Below are positions 54,230 to 63,969 of a stretch of 64,000 bases of DNA, piece by piece (the stretch's first letter is position 1; each line of letters starts with the position of its first letter). The stretch is taken from positions 124,001 to 188,000 of the forward strand of contig NZ_JBNGOP010000002.1 in the NCBI RefSeq assembly GCF_050589625.1. The letters run 5' to 3'. A program made the translations under genes and the position numbers. This DNA comes from Pelagihabitans sp947500445 (GTDB taxonomy: Bacteria > Bacteroidota > Bacteroidia > Flavobacteriales > Flavobacteriaceae). Below the pieces are notes generated by a model. It was not told the DNA's origin, searched no databases, and saw only the letters and a program-made list of their open reading frames with translations.

Positions 54230-55402
54230 ATGAAAAACGTATTACCCAGGTTTCAAAGGCCTTTACAAGGAATTGCAGAACCAAAAACCGATGTATCCTA
54301 TTGGGATAAGGCCATGGATGCTTACGACGCGAAAAGCTATCGCCAATCGCTCATAGAAACCATCAATTACATCAATCCCGCAATTCTTGCCAACAAAAAT
54401 ACTGCCGAAGACCTCAACTTGGTACACAATCAGGGTTCTGCCGAAATTCAGGTAAGCATCGATCAGAATACCTTTTCGGTAAAGGCACCGTTTTTACGAA
54501 TTGCCGAAGGAACCAATAAGGTAGCCCTGTTCAGAAAGGTGGCCGAAGTAAACTTCGCCCCGCTGACCTTGGCACAGATACACCTTAGCGGTAAAGAACT
54601 ATGGTTCGAATTTTCCATGCCCATTACCCTTTGCCAACCGTATAAGGTATATGACGTACTTCGGGAGATTTCGGTATTTGCGGATGACTATGATGATGAA
54701 TTCGTAGAAAAGTACAAGGCCGATTTCTATAAGGAGTCCAATACCCAACCGCTTACTGGCGAAGAGGCGGAAACGGCATGGCAACAGATCTCCGATATTT
54801 TGGAGGACTACAAGAACTATAGCGCCTTTTTTAAGGAGAAAAGATGGAACGACTTTCAATGGGACATTACGGTAATCTCCATTTTAAAAATAGTGAACAT
54901 GCCGTATACCCATGGTGCTCTTCGGACGAAGCTCCAAGAATATGTGACCAATATGTTCGATGGAAAGATCGATTTTCAGTACCGTATCGACAAGGGTACC
55001 AATTTTATGCAGGAGCTCCTTCAAAAATCCAAGGAAGACTATCTGAAAGATCTTTATCATGCAGATGCCTTTATCTCCTTAAAATGGAGAAGTTCGGTGC
55101 AAATACTTCAAGATGAAGTAAAACGTTTTGAAAACACGGTAAACTCCTATGTGAAAAATCAGGACAATTTTGCACTCTGCTACTACCTTCAGTTTAACTT
55201 TTTGTACATGCTTTATAATTTTAATGTTGAGGAACATCAGAAAAATGCCATTTATGATGTACTGGAAAGTGTTGCGGGACTAGAACCCAACATTGCCGCC
55301 CCAAAGCTATTGAAAACCTATTATGCGTTTTTAGATGGTAAAACACATACTGCGGCCGGCAAAACCAAAGGAAAAGGATTTTTCGCCAAACTTTTCGGAT
55401 AA
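54230..55402 (+). CDS. Uncharacterised protein with YbjN-like domain, 390 aa
   Basis: A soluble protein without signal peptide. Residues 60-165 (IQVSIDQNTFSVKAPFLRI, VALFRKVAEVNF, LSGKELWFEFSMP, YKVYDVLREISVFADDYDDEF) look like the YbjN/type III chaperone-like fold. The rest is helical and ends in a Gly/Lys-rich tail, KGKGFFAKLFG. It lies 23 bp upstream of a cytoplasmic trypsin-like protease that carries a similar domain at its C-terminus, so the two probably function together. I do not recognise a named family, and the fold call is tentative. Confidence 0.72.
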   Translation: MKNVLPRFQRPLQGIAEPKTDVSYWDKAMDAYDAKSYRQSLIETINYINPAILANKNTAEDLNLVHNQGSAEIQVSIDQNTFSVKAPFLRIAEGTNKVALFRKVAEVNFAPLTLAQIHLSGKELWFEFSMPITLCQPYKVYDVLREISVFADDYDDEFVEKYKADFYKESNTQPLTGEEAETAWQQISDILEDYKNYSAFFKEKRWNDFQWDITVISILKIVNMPYTHGALRTKLQEYVTNMFDGKIDFQYRIDKGTNFMQELLQKSKEDYLKDLYHADAFISLKWRSSVQILQDEVKRFENTVNSYVKNQDNFALCYYLQFNFLYMLYNFNVEEHQKNAIYDVLESVAGLEPNIAAPKLLKTYYAFLDGKTHTAAGKTKGKGFFAKLFG

Positions 55403-55425
55403 CCAATCTCAATAAAGAAATTACA

Positions 55426-56496
55426 ATGGAAAATATAAAAAAATCAGTTTATAAGATTATCACGGCCTCTGGAACGGGAAGTGGTTTTACCATTAGCGGT
55501 AAAAATTACATCATTACCAATTATCATGTGGTTGCCGGAGAAAAAACGGTAGCTGTAGAAGATTATAAAAAGGACCGGTCGGTCGCCAATGTGGTAATGG
55601 TCAACCCTGAGGTAGACTTGGCCTTTTTACATGTGGATGGTTTTGAAAATACGGAAACCGGTATTACCTTGGAAAACGATGTGATGATCACGAACACCAA
55701 CAAGACCTATATCCATGGTTTTCCGTTCGGAATGCCCTACACCATTACGGAAGGGATTATATCATCTACCAACCAACCTATGGGCTCTCGGCATTACATT
55801 CAAACGGATGCCGCAGTAAACCCTGGAAATTCCGGTGGTCCCATGCTTAACGAAGCGGGCAACCTGATTGCGGTAACCACATCGAAGTTTACCAATGCCG
55901 ATAATGTCGGTTTTGGTATCAAACATTCGGATCTGGCCAAAGAGCTGGAAGATTTTACCTATGTCGACAACGCCTACCGTGTAAAATGTAATTCCTGTGA
56001 TAACTATATGGAAGAACAGGGCGAGTTTTGCAACAATTGTGGGAACAATATGGATATTTCCATATGGGAAGAATTTGAAAAAAGCCACTTCGCAAACTTT
56101 GTTGAAGAAGCCTTGACGGAACTGGGCATGAATCCCGTTATCGGAAGGGCAGGAAAGGACTTTTGGGAATTTCACCAAGGCAGTGCCCTAATTCGGATTT
56201 TTGTCTTCAAACGGGATTATTTGGTTGCGACCTCCCCCTTGAACAAACTCCCGAAAAGCAATCTGTCAGAATTGTTGGAATACCTGTTGGGCAACAATGT
56301 AAGCCCTTACACTTTGGGTATTCATGAAAATAAGATCTTTCTATCGTACCGTACCCACTTGTCCGATATTTTTACGGACCATTCCAGTACCATCAAAGAA
56401 AACATCAAGAACTTGGCCCTGAAGGCGGACGACCTCGATAACTTCTTTATCGACACTTACGGTTGTGAGCTTTCCATGGAAGCTAAAGATGTATAA
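55426..56496 (+). CDS. Cytoplasmic trypsin-like protease with zinc ribbon and YbjN-like C-terminus
   Basis: A 356-aa protein lacking a signal peptide or membrane anchor. Residues 1-175 are a complete HtrA-like protease domain: H34 in TNYHVV, D64 in VDLAFL and S136 in NPGNSGGP. A zinc ribbon follows (C188, C191, C202, C205: CNSC...CNNC). Residues 215-345 are a beta-alpha domain (SALIRIFVFKRDYLVATSPLN, SPYTLGIHENKIFLSYR) resembling YbjN-type folds. No PDZ domain is present. HtrA proteases are usually exported, so this intracellular version is unusual. It is preceded, in operon, by a protein with a related domain. Confidence 0.82.
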   Translation: MENIKKSVYKIITASGTGSGFTISGKNYIITNYHVVAGEKTVAVEDYKKDRSVANVVMVNPEVDLAFLHVDGFENTETGITLENDVMITNTNKTYIHGFPFGMPYTITEGIISSTNQPMGSRHYIQTDAAVNPGNSGGPMLNEAGNLIAVTTSKFTNADNVGFGIKHSDLAKELEDFTYVDNAYRVKCNSCDNYMEEQGEFCNNCGNNMDISIWEEFEKSHFANFVEEALTELGMNPVIGRAGKDFWEFHQGSALIRIFVFKRDYLVATSPLNKLPKSNLSELLEYLLGNNVSPYTLGIHENKIFLSYRTHLSDIFTDHSSTIKENIKNLALKADDLDNFFIDTYGCELSMEAKDV

Positions 56497-56531
56497 TATT
56501 TTTAGGCCGGTACGCTGGTATCATGAAAAGA

Positions 56532-56557
56532 AAAAGCCCCTTGTAGGGGCTTTTTTT
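56532..56557. terminator. Terminator between convergent protease and recQ genes
   Basis: The stem AAAGCCCC/GGGGCTTT with loop ttgta is followed by T residues on the plus strand and preceded by A residues, so it can serve both convergent genes. Confidence 0.85.
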
Positions 56558-56577
56558 ATACCATGTATCGGTGTATT

Positions 56578-58791
56578 TTAATTGGCTACTTCGCTAATGA
56601 ATTTAAGCCGATACAACCGAAGCTCTTCGTCCTCATAGTCGCCATCAAATTCTGCGGAGGCCAGTTCAATATCATCCGTTTCCGCTTCCAAAAAATAATC
56701 GTGCATTTCTTCTTGCTGGTCTTCATCAAAAAGTTCGTCGATCCAATAGCCCAAATTGAGTTTGGTACCGCTGAACACGATCTGCTCCATTTCCTTGATC
56801 AGTTCGTTCAATTCCAAACCTTTTGAAGAAGCAATATCGTCCAACGGAAGTTTTCGATCCACATTCTGGATGATATATAGTTTAAGGGCCGAGTTGGCCC
56901 CGGTCGATTTGACCACAAGATCTTCCGGCCTGGTAATATCGTTTTCGGTGACGTATTTGGAAATAAAATCTACAAAGGGCTTCCCATATTTTTTTGCCTT
57001 GCCCTCTCCCACTCCATAAATCTGTTGCAGTTCGGCAAGGGTTATGGGATATTTGAGTGCCATATCCTGCAAAGAAGGGTCCTGAAAAACCACGAACGGA
57101 GGAACCTCTAACCGATCGGCCTGGGACTTCCGTAAACTTTTCAATTGCTTGAGTAGTTTTTCGTCGCATACGCCTCCGGACTTGGCGGCGCTTACAATAG
57201 CATCGTTCTGTTGATCGCTATACGAGTGGTCCTTGGTCATCATAAAAGAACCTGGCGCCTGTAAATAATCGTTCCCGGCGGCGGTAACGTGCAATACGCC
57301 ATACTGTTCGATCTCTTTGTGCAACAGCCCTGCGACCAGTGTTTGTCGAATAAGCGCCATCCAATATCCTTCATCCTTATCGGAACCGATACCAAAAACT
57401 TCTTTTTCGTTGGTCTTGTGGGAGGTCATCATGGCATTCACCTGGCCCATCAAGGTTTTTACGATTTCCCGTGACTTGAACTTTTCGCTGGTAGCCCGAA
57501 CCGTGTTGATCAGCTTGATCACATTGTCCTTGGCCTCTTCCTTTATTTTCGGATTGCGGACGTTATCGTCCATATCGGCACCTGCACCGTTTACATCGTC
57601 AAAGGATTCCCCAAAATAATGCAATATAAATTTCCGTCGGGACATGGAAGTTTCGGCGTATGCCACTACTTCCTGCAGAAGTGCATTTCCAATTTCCTGC
57701 TCGGCCACCGGTTTGCCCGACATGAATTTTTCCAGTTTTTCGATGTCCTTGTACGCGTAAAAGGCCAGACAGTGCCCTTCTCCGCCATCGCGGCCCGCAC
57801 GCCCCGTTTCTTGATAATAACTTTCGATACTTTTTGGGATATCGTGATGGATTACAAAACGTACATCGGGCTTATCGATGCCCATCCCAAATGCAATGGT
57901 CGCTACCACAACGTCCACATCCTGCATTAAAAACATATCTTGGTACTTTGATCGTGTTTTGGCATCGAAACCTGCGTGATAGGGAACGGCACTTACCCCG
58001 TTCACCTGAAGTACCTGTGCCAACTCCTCCACCCGTTTGCGGCTCAAACAATACACGATGCCCGACTTTCCCGAATTTTTCTTTACAAAACGAATGATAT
58101 CGGCATCCACATTTACCGTTTTTGGGCGTACTTCATAAAAAAGGTTCGGCCTATTGAACGATTCCTTGAAAACCGTAGCGCCACCAATGGCCAAATTTTT
58201 CATGATATCTTCCTGCACCTTTGGCGTTGCCGTTGCCGTGAGCGCGATTATCGGAATATCGTCCCCAAGGCGGTTGACAATGGCCCTTAGATTGCGGTAC
58301 TCCGGACGAAAATCGTGGCCCCATTCCGAAATACAGTGCGCCTCGTCCACGGCCAAAAAAGACAGCGGTACCGACTGTAAAAATTCTACATATTCCGGTT
58401 TGGTCAACGACTCCGGTGCTACATATAATAATTTGGTAATACCCGAAACGATATCCTCCTTTACCGTTTTGATCTCTGCCTTTGTCAACGAAGAGTTCAA
58501 TACATGGGCAATGCCATTTTCCGAGGAGATGCCGCGGATGGCATCGACCTGATTTTTCATCAAGGCGATCAATGGGGAAACTACAATTGCCGTACCCCCT
58601 TGCATCAACGCCGGAAGTTGATAGCATAACGATTTGCCACCGCCGGTGGGCATGATGACAAAGGTATTTTTACGATCTAAAATATTTTGAACGACATCCT
58701 GCTGGAGGCCTTTGAAAGTAGAAAAGCCAAAATATTGTTTTAAAGGTGCATGTAAATCAGTTGCTTTCACAGCCAGTTTAGTATTTTCCAT
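56578..58791 (-). CDS. recQ: ATP-dependent DNA helicase RecQ
   Basis: A 737-aa superfamily 2 helicase. Motif I MPTGGGKSLCYQLPA, DEAH box VDEAHCISEWGHDFRPEYR, motif IV-VI including GIVYCLSRKRVEELA and YYQETGRAGRDGGEG are intact. The RQC region follows to about residue 510, and an HRDC domain (about 530-620, LKSLRKSQADRLEVPPFVVFQDPSLQDMA) comes next, plus a roughly 100-residue acidic C-terminal tail. It unwinds DNA in recombination repair and fork restart. It is divergent from kdsD. Confidence 0.96.
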   Translation of the reverse strand: MENTKLAVKATDLHAPLKQYFGFSTFKGLQQDVVQNILDRKNTFVIMPTGGGKSLCYQLPALMQGGTAIVVSPLIALMKNQVDAIRGISSENGIAHVLNSSLTKAEIKTVKEDIVSGITKLLYVAPESLTKPEYVEFLQSVPLSFLAVDEAHCISEWGHDFRPEYRNLRAIVNRLGDDIPIIALTATATPKVQEDIMKNLAIGGATVFKESFNRPNLFYEVRPKTVNVDADIIRFVKKNSGKSGIVYCLSRKRVEELAQVLQVNGVSAVPYHAGFDAKTRSKYQDMFLMQDVDVVVATIAFGMGIDKPDVRFVIHHDIPKSIESYYQETGRAGRDGGEGHCLAFYAYKDIEKLEKFMSGKPVAEQEIGNALLQEVVAYAETSMSRRKFILHYFGESFDDVNGAGADMDDNVRNPKIKEEAKDNVIKLINTVRATSEKFKSREIVKTLMGQVNAMMTSHKTNEKEVFGIGSDKDEGYWMALIRQTLVAGLLHKEIEQYGVLHVTAAGNDYLQAPGSFMMTKDHSYSDQQNDAIVSAAKSGGVCDEKLLKQLKSLRKSQADRLEVPPFVVFQDPSLQDMALKYPITLAELQQIYGVGEGKAKKYGKPFVDFISKYVTENDITRPEDLVVKSTGANSALKLYIIQNVDRKLPLDDIASSKGLELNELIKEMEQIVFSGTKLNLGYWIDELFDEDQQEEMHDYFLEAETDDIELASAEFDGDYEDEELRLYRLKFISEVAN

Positions 58792-58977
58792 GAGGGCACT
58801 ACATAAGTCATATATAAAATCAATTCCATAAGGTACTAATTTTTGAACTTTTAACGATAGAAATCAGTTCAAATCAAATTATATCGATTTAAAACGACAG
58901 TATGTCAAGATTGTGTAATTTTGTACTCCTAAATATAAGATAATCTTTTATACCGCCACCATAACTTTTTTATTCCC

Positions 58978-59943
58978 TTGAACGATACAAGCGCTATCCT
59001 GAACATCGCCAAAAAAACGATTACGATGCAAAGCGAGGCCATTGGCCACCTTGCGGGACTGCTCGACAGCGACTTTTCCGGCGCGGTAAACTGCATATTG
59101 GAATCGAAGGGACGGGTAATCGTTTCGGGTATCGGAAAGAGTGCGATCATCGCCTCCAAAATAGTGGCGACCCTAAACTCTACGGGTACCCCGGCGATCT
59201 TCATGCACGCCGCGGATGCCATCCATGGAGATCTGGGTACCATACAGGAGCATGACACGGTCATCTGTATCTCAAAAAGCGGCAGTACCCCGGAAATTAA
59301 GATGTTGGTCCCCTTGATCAAAAGAGGGACGAACAAGTTGATCGCCATGACCGGAAACCCGGAATCCTTTTTGGCACAACAGTCCGATTTTACGCTCAAT
59401 ACCTTTGTGGCCAAAGAGGCCTGCCCGAACAATCTGGCACCGACCACGAGTACCACGGCACAGTTGGTACTTGGCGATGCCATTGCCGTATGCCTGCTTG
59501 AACTCAGGGGGTTCAGCAGTACCGATTTTGCCAAGTACCATCCCGGTGGGGCCTTGGGAAAACGCCTTTACCTTACCGTGGGCGATATTGCCATAAACAA
59601 TCAAAAACCCCTGGTAAACGCAGCTACCGAAGTAAAGAACGTTATCGTTGAAATATCCGAAAAAATGCTCGGTGTTACCGCGGTATTGGAAAATAATGAA
59701 ATAGTCGGCGTCGTCACCGATGGGGATATCCGTCGTATGTTGAACAAATACGACTCTATAAAAGGGCTCACCGCTAGGGATATTATGACAAAAAACCCAA
59801 AAACCATAGCCACCGATGTACTTGCCGTTAAGGCGTTGGAGACGATTCAGGAAAAAGGGATTTCGCAATTATTGGTGGTCAACGGGACGGAATATCATGG
59901 CGTGGTACATGTACACAATCTTATCAACGAAGGCATAGTATAA
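58978..59943 (+). CDS. kdsD: Arabinose-5-phosphate isomerase (KpsF/GutQ/KdsD family)
   Basis: A 321-aa enzyme with a SIS domain (about 30-180: GRVIVSGIGKSAIIASKIVATLNSTGTPAIFMH, DTVICISKSGSTPEIK) and the C-terminal CBS pair (about 205-321). It interconverts ribulose-5-phosphate and arabinose-5-phosphate, the first step toward Kdo in lipopolysaccharide. The start is TTG; homologues begin at the same distance before the SIS domain. Its stop overlaps the tatC ATG by one base. Confidence 0.92.
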   Translation: MNDTSAILNIAKKTITMQSEAIGHLAGLLDSDFSGAVNCILESKGRVIVSGIGKSAIIASKIVATLNSTGTPAIFMHAADAIHGDLGTIQEHDTVICISKSGSTPEIKMLVPLIKRGTNKLIAMTGNPESFLAQQSDFTLNTFVAKEACPNNLAPTTSTTAQLVLGDAIAVCLLELRGFSSTDFAKYHPGGALGKRLYLTVGDIAINNQKPLVNAATEVKNVIVEISEKMLGVTAVLENNEIVGVVTDGDIRRMLNKYDSIKGLTARDIMTKNPKTIATDVLAVKALETIQEKGISQLLVVNGTEYHGVVHVHNLINEGIV

Positions 59944-60794
59944 TGGCAAAAACAGCAACAACCGACCCTAATGAAATGTCGTTTCTCGATCACCTCGAGG
60001 AATTGCGCTGGCACCTTATCCGATCGGTAAGTGCCGTGGTAATTGTTGGTAGTATCGCCTTTTTAATGCGGGAATTTATCTTCGACACGGTATTGTTCGG
60101 TCCTAAGAAAATGGACTTTCCCACCTATCGCCTTTTTTGCAATATCGCCACTTATTTTGGTTACGATTCTGACTTTTGCGCCGACGAATTGCCATTTACC
60201 ATTCAGAGCCGTTTGATGTCCGGGCAGTTTTCGGCACACATCTGGACTTCCATCTGGGCAGGTTTCATCGTTGGTTTTCCGTATGTACTCTATGAAATGT
60301 GGAAGTTCATAAGTCCGGGTCTGTATGAGAAAGAGCGCAGAAATTCCCGAGGTTTCATCGTTGTTGCCTCGCTATTGTTTTTTATGGGTGCCCTATTCGG
60401 TTACTATGTTGTGGCGCCGTTATCCATTAATTTTTTGGGTACCTATCAAGTAAGTGCCGAAGTGACCAATGAGTTCGACCTTTCTTCCTATGTTGCGTCG
60501 GTAAGAACTTCGGTTATCGCTTGTGGTCTTATCTTTGAACTGCCGATTATCGTCTATTTCCTTACCAAAGTAGGGTTGGTTACCCCAGAAATTCTGAAAA
60601 AATACCGCAAAATTTCCTTGGTCGTCGTGTTGATTCTTTCCGCAGTGATTACCCCACCCGATGTCACCAGCCAGATTGTGGTTGCGGTCCCGATCTTGAT
60701 CCTCTATCAGGTAAGTATTTTCATCTCAAGGCAAGTACTCAAAAAGGAGTCGAAGAAGGCCAAGAAAAAGGGAACGGGCGTAACAACCGGATAG
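59943..60794 (+). CDS. tatC: Sec-independent protein translocase TatC
   Basis: A 283-aa inner-membrane protein with six spans and the family N-terminus MSFLDHLEELRWHLIRS. It also has the FPYVLYEMWKFISPGLYEKERR segment and the later spans ending in VSIFISRQVL. It is the substrate-receptor subunit for twin-arginine export of folded proteins. It is translated from an overlapping start with kdsD. Confidence 0.96.
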   Translation: MAKTATTDPNEMSFLDHLEELRWHLIRSVSAVVIVGSIAFLMREFIFDTVLFGPKKMDFPTYRLFCNIATYFGYDSDFCADELPFTIQSRLMSGQFSAHIWTSIWAGFIVGFPYVLYEMWKFISPGLYEKERRNSRGFIVVASLLFFMGALFGYYVVAPLSINFLGTYQVSAEVTNEFDLSSYVASVRTSVIACGLIFELPIIVYFLTKVGLVTPEILKKYRKISLVVVLILSAVITPPDVTSQIVVAVPILILYQVSIFISRQVLKKESKKAKKKGTGVTTG

Positions 60795-61044
60795 GAAAGT
60801 CTTTTTTGAAAAACTATATTGAAGCACTTGAAATAGTTTTCAAAGCACCGCCAAGCACTGCTACGATAAGTATGGCAGTGGTGAACAATGGTACGGCCCG
60901 TTAAATTATATGTAATTATTTTTATCGTATCGGTTGTAAAACGTAGATTTGGACGGATGCACTCAGGGATTGCTTTGATACAGGGCCCCAGGATAATGCG
61001 TTTTCGCATGCACATGTTAACTTTTTGACCTAACCCCTATAAAA

Positions 61045-61785
61045 ATGAAATTAAGGGCAGAAAACATCATGAAAACCTATAGCGGCCGCCAGGTGGTCCG
61101 TGGTATTTCATTGGAAGTAAACCAAGGAGAGATCATAGGGCTGTTGGGACCGAACGGAGCAGGAAAAACGACTTCGTTCTACATGATCGTGGGCTTGGTA
61201 AAACCGAATGGGGGAAAGATATTTTTGGACGATATGGAGATTACCAAATTTCCAATGTACAAAAGGGCCCAGAACGGTATTGGCTATCTGGCACAGGAAG
61301 CATCCGTTTTTCGAAAGCTGAGCATTGAAAAAAATATTCTGAGCGTACTGCAACTCACCAAATTGAGCAAGAAAGAGCAGTTGATGAAAATGGAGTCCTT
61401 GATCGAGGAATTCGGATTGGGACACATTCGAAAAAATAGGGGCGACCTGCTTTCGGGCGGGGAACGCCGGCGTACCGAAATCGCCAGGGCATTGGCGACC
61501 GACCCTAAATTTATTTTGTTGGACGAGCCGTTTGCAGGGGTAGACCCGGTCGCCGTGGAGGACATCCAACGAATTGTAGCGCAATTAAAGAACAAAAACA
61601 TCGGTATTTTAATTACCGACCACAATGTGCAGGAAACCCTCGCCATTACCGAACGTAGCTATCTTATGTTCGAAGGGGGGATATTAAAATCGGGACATCC
61701 CGAAGACCTTGCCGCCGATGAAATGGTGCGAAAGGTATACCTTGGCCAAAACTTTGAATTGCGTAAAAAGAAGTTGGATTTTTAA
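61045..61785 (+). CDS. lptB: LPS export ABC transporter ATP-binding protein
   Basis: A 246-aa ATPase with Walker A GLLGPNGAGKTTSF, signature LLSGGERRRTEIARALA, Walker B FILLDEPFAGVDPVA and the H-loop ITDHNVQETL. The length and lack of extra domains are as in LptB, which powers extraction of lipopolysaccharide from the inner membrane with LptFG. It lies 250 bp downstream of tatC. That gap holds an inverted repeat CACTGC/GCAGTG near 60856-60880 but no evident gene. Confidence 0.93.
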   Translation: MKLRAENIMKTYSGRQVVRGISLEVNQGEIIGLLGPNGAGKTTSFYMIVGLVKPNGGKIFLDDMEITKFPMYKRAQNGIGYLAQEASVFRKLSIEKNILSVLQLTKLSKKEQLMKMESLIEEFGLGHIRKNRGDLLSGGERRRTEIARALATDPKFILLDEPFAGVDPVAVEDIQRIVAQLKNKNIGILITDHNVQETLAITERSYLMFEGGILKSGHPEDLAADEMVRKVYLGQNFELRKKKLDF

Positions 61786-61860
61786 GGGGCGATTCAGAAC
61801 AGGGTATCCAATCCTACAAACAAACCCTTTGCTTTTTGATCTTAGACTACCTGCTCCCTG

Positions 61861-61880
61861 TACCATTTTAACTTTGAAAT
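61861..61880 (+). repeat. Solitary copy of the MITE terminal repeat
   Basis: Twenty bases (taccattttaactttgaaat) are identical to the left end of the element at 3597-3762, but neither the core nor a partner repeat follows. It lies in the 99-bp gap between lptB and pssA stops. It may be a relic or an independent unit. Confidence 0.6.
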
Positions 61881-61884
61881 GGCC

Positions 61885-62646
61885 CTATCCCTGTTGCGTT
61901 TTCAAACCGTTCTGAATGGCCGATACGATAATGTAGGCAGCAATGATGATCGGTACGGCCAAAAACTTCATGGTTACCAAGAGCACCAAACTTAGGATAA
62001 CAAACATGTATCGTACGGCATTATCCTTAAAACCCCAGTTTTTAAATTTTAATGCGAACAGTGCAATCGGTGCGTTCATTAGAAACGCACTTACGAGCGT
62101 GAACGCCATTAAAAACCATTGGTTTAAAATAATGCTGTTTAGCGTATCGCTATTTTGATAAAGTAAGATCAAGGGCAGGGAAAGGACTAAAAGTGCGTTC
62201 GCAGGAGTCGGCAGACCAATGAACGAACTCACTTGATTTTCATCGATATTGAACTTTGCCAACCGATAGGCCGCGGCAAGGGTAATCAAAAATCCGAAAA
62301 AAGGCAAAGGGGTAAACGTTCCGCCCAACCATAACACGGATTCTGAAGCAGTGGCCGAAAACTCAAGGTTCCAACCGCCGGTCAGCGACATTCCCAACAG
62401 CTGGAACATTACGATACCTGGCACCAGCCCACTGGTGATCATATCGGCAAGGGAATCCAATTGCACTCCTAAAGCGCTCTGTGCGTTCAGCAAACGTGCC
62501 GCCAAACCATCGAACCAATCGAAAAAGATGCCCATAAACACAAAAATGGCCGCCAGATCCAATTGGTTCAACACGGCAAAAACGGTGGCCACACACCCAC
62601 AAAAAACATTCAAAAGCGTAATAAAATTTGGGATAAACTGCTTCAT
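61885..62646 (-). CDS. pssA: CDP-diacylglycerol--serine O-phosphatidyltransferase
   Basis: The ATG at 62646 (MKQFIPNFITLLNVFCGC) gives 253 aa and is preferred over longer in-frame extensions because it starts at the first membrane helix. The CDP-alcohol phosphotransferase motif is complete: DGLAARLLNAQSALGVQLDS, continuing LAD with the spaced Asp residues. The protein has six to eight spans. It makes phosphatidylserine, the precursor of phosphatidylethanolamine. It runs convergent to lptB. Confidence 0.94.
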   Translation of the reverse strand: MKQFIPNFITLLNVFCGCVATVFAVLNQLDLAAIFVFMGIFFDWFDGLAARLLNAQSALGVQLDSLADMITSGLVPGIVMFQLLGMSLTGGWNLEFSATASESVLWLGGTFTPLPFFGFLITLAAAYRLAKFNIDENQVSSFIGLPTPANALLVLSLPLILLYQNSDTLNSIILNQWFLMAFTLVSAFLMNAPIALFALKFKNWGFKDNAVRYMFVILSLVLLVTMKFLAVPIIIAAYIIVSAIQNGLKTQQG

Positions 62647-62724
62647 GGCATGGTAATTTTCATAAAAATAGCACAATTTTCGATCTAGGGGTTTCGAGTA
62701 CAATTTTATTTGGATATTTGCCCT

Positions 62725-63969
62725 ATGACAAGTCCAGGCACACTAATAAGGATAAAAACGTTTCTTTTCACCACTTTTCTCCTGATAGCCGCTACGGTAT
62801 ACGCCCAAAAACCGGTACTTTCCCCTTTGAGCGAAATCAGTGTATTGACTGTTGGCAATGGTGATGATCTTTATTCTAAATTTGGCCACAGCGCCATTCG
62901 GGTGCACGATCCATCGGTAAATTTCGATATCGTTTACAATTATGGCCTCTTCGATTTTGACGACCCATTGTTCTATACCAAGTTTACAAAAGGGCAACTC
63001 GATTACCGTTTGGGAAAACAACGGTTCAAAAATTTTGTTTTCGGTTACGAATTGGAAAATCGTTCCGTAACCGAGCAGGTATTAAAGTTGGACAATGCGC
63101 AAACAAAAGCACTGTTCGATTTTCTTGAAAACAACTACAAACCTGAAAATAGGTATTATCGGTACGACTTCCTCTTCGACAATTGTGCGACACGCATTCC
63201 CGACGCCTTAAAATCTGTGCTGGGCGAGGCGTGGCAATTACGGTATGGCCATATTAGGGAGCCAATAAGCTTTAGGGGCATGATCAATGAAAAACTGGAA
63301 GTAAACCGTTGGTTTACCTTTGGTATCAACACGGCTTTGGGAGCCGTCATCGACGAAGAGGTAACCCCATGGGAACGGCTTTTTTTACCGGCGTACCTGT
63401 TCCACCAGCTTCCAAACACCACGTTATGGGGAAAACCGCTGGTCTCCAAAGAAATCGAACTGGTAAGACCACGCCCTACCGCTACGACCACCCTTTTTTT
63501 TATGACCCCGATGTTTTGGTTTGGCCTGTTATTTTTAGCAAGCTGTTGGATTACCTATCGCAACATTAGCAATGGTAGCCGCAGTCGTTGGCTCGATTTT
63601 TTGTTGGCATTGGCGTCCGGGGTCACGGGCTGTATCCTCTTTTTTTTATGGTTTTTATCAGATCATCAGGCCACAAAAATGAATTTTAATACGTTTTGGG
63701 CCTTCGGACCCAATGTTATCATCGCCTTTGTAATGCTCAAGAGAACATTGCCCAAATGGATCCGTACCTACACTTGGTTCTTGATCGCTTTATTGCTCTC
63801 CGTTCTTTTGATATGGGTGTTCGGCGTTCAGCAATTTTCACCAATTGTTCTTTTCCCCATAGGGACCCTATTGCTACGATACCTATTTTTAATTCGATAT
63901 ACCGCACCAGGCAAAGATCGGAACGCATCTGAAATTGATCAAAGCCCCAATCGACCTGCAATTGTTTAA
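62725..63969 (+). CDS. Exported DUF4105 membrane protein
   Basis: The ATG at 62725 gives a 414-aa protein with signal peptide (FLFTTFLLIAATVYAQ). The DUF4105 domain (about 25-260) contains VNFDIVYNYGLFDFDDPLFYTKFTKGQLDYRLG and YRYDFLFDNCATRIPDAL, whose Cys, His and Asn residues suggest a papain-like/NlpC-type fold. Four membrane spans follow in the C-terminal third. It is found in many Bacteroidota; the function is unknown, with a periplasmic peptidase activity as inference. Confidence 0.85.
   Translation: MTSPGTLIRIKTFLFTTFLLIAATVYAQKPVLSPLSEISVLTVGNGDDLYSKFGHSAIRVHDPSVNFDIVYNYGLFDFDDPLFYTKFTKGQLDYRLGKQRFKNFVFGYELENRSVTEQVLKLDNAQTKALFDFLENNYKPENRYYRYDFLFDNCATRIPDALKSVLGEAWQLRYGHIREPISFRGMINEKLEVNRWFTFGINTALGAVIDEEVTPWERLFLPAYLFHQLPNTTLWGKPLVSKEIELVRPRPTATTTLFFMTPMFWFGLLFLASCWITYRNISNGSRSRWLDFLLALASGVTGCILFFLWFLSDHQATKMNFNTFWAFGPNVIIAFVMLKRTLPKWIRTYTWFLIALLLSVLLIWVFGVQQFSPIVLFPIGTLLLRYLFLIRYTAPGKDRNASEIDQSPNRPAIV

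Noticed and set aside
55980..56065. Zinc ribbon as evidence for a regulator or rRNA-type protein
   Set aside because: It is embedded between the protease and the C-terminal domain of one continuous frame, so it is a module of that protein.
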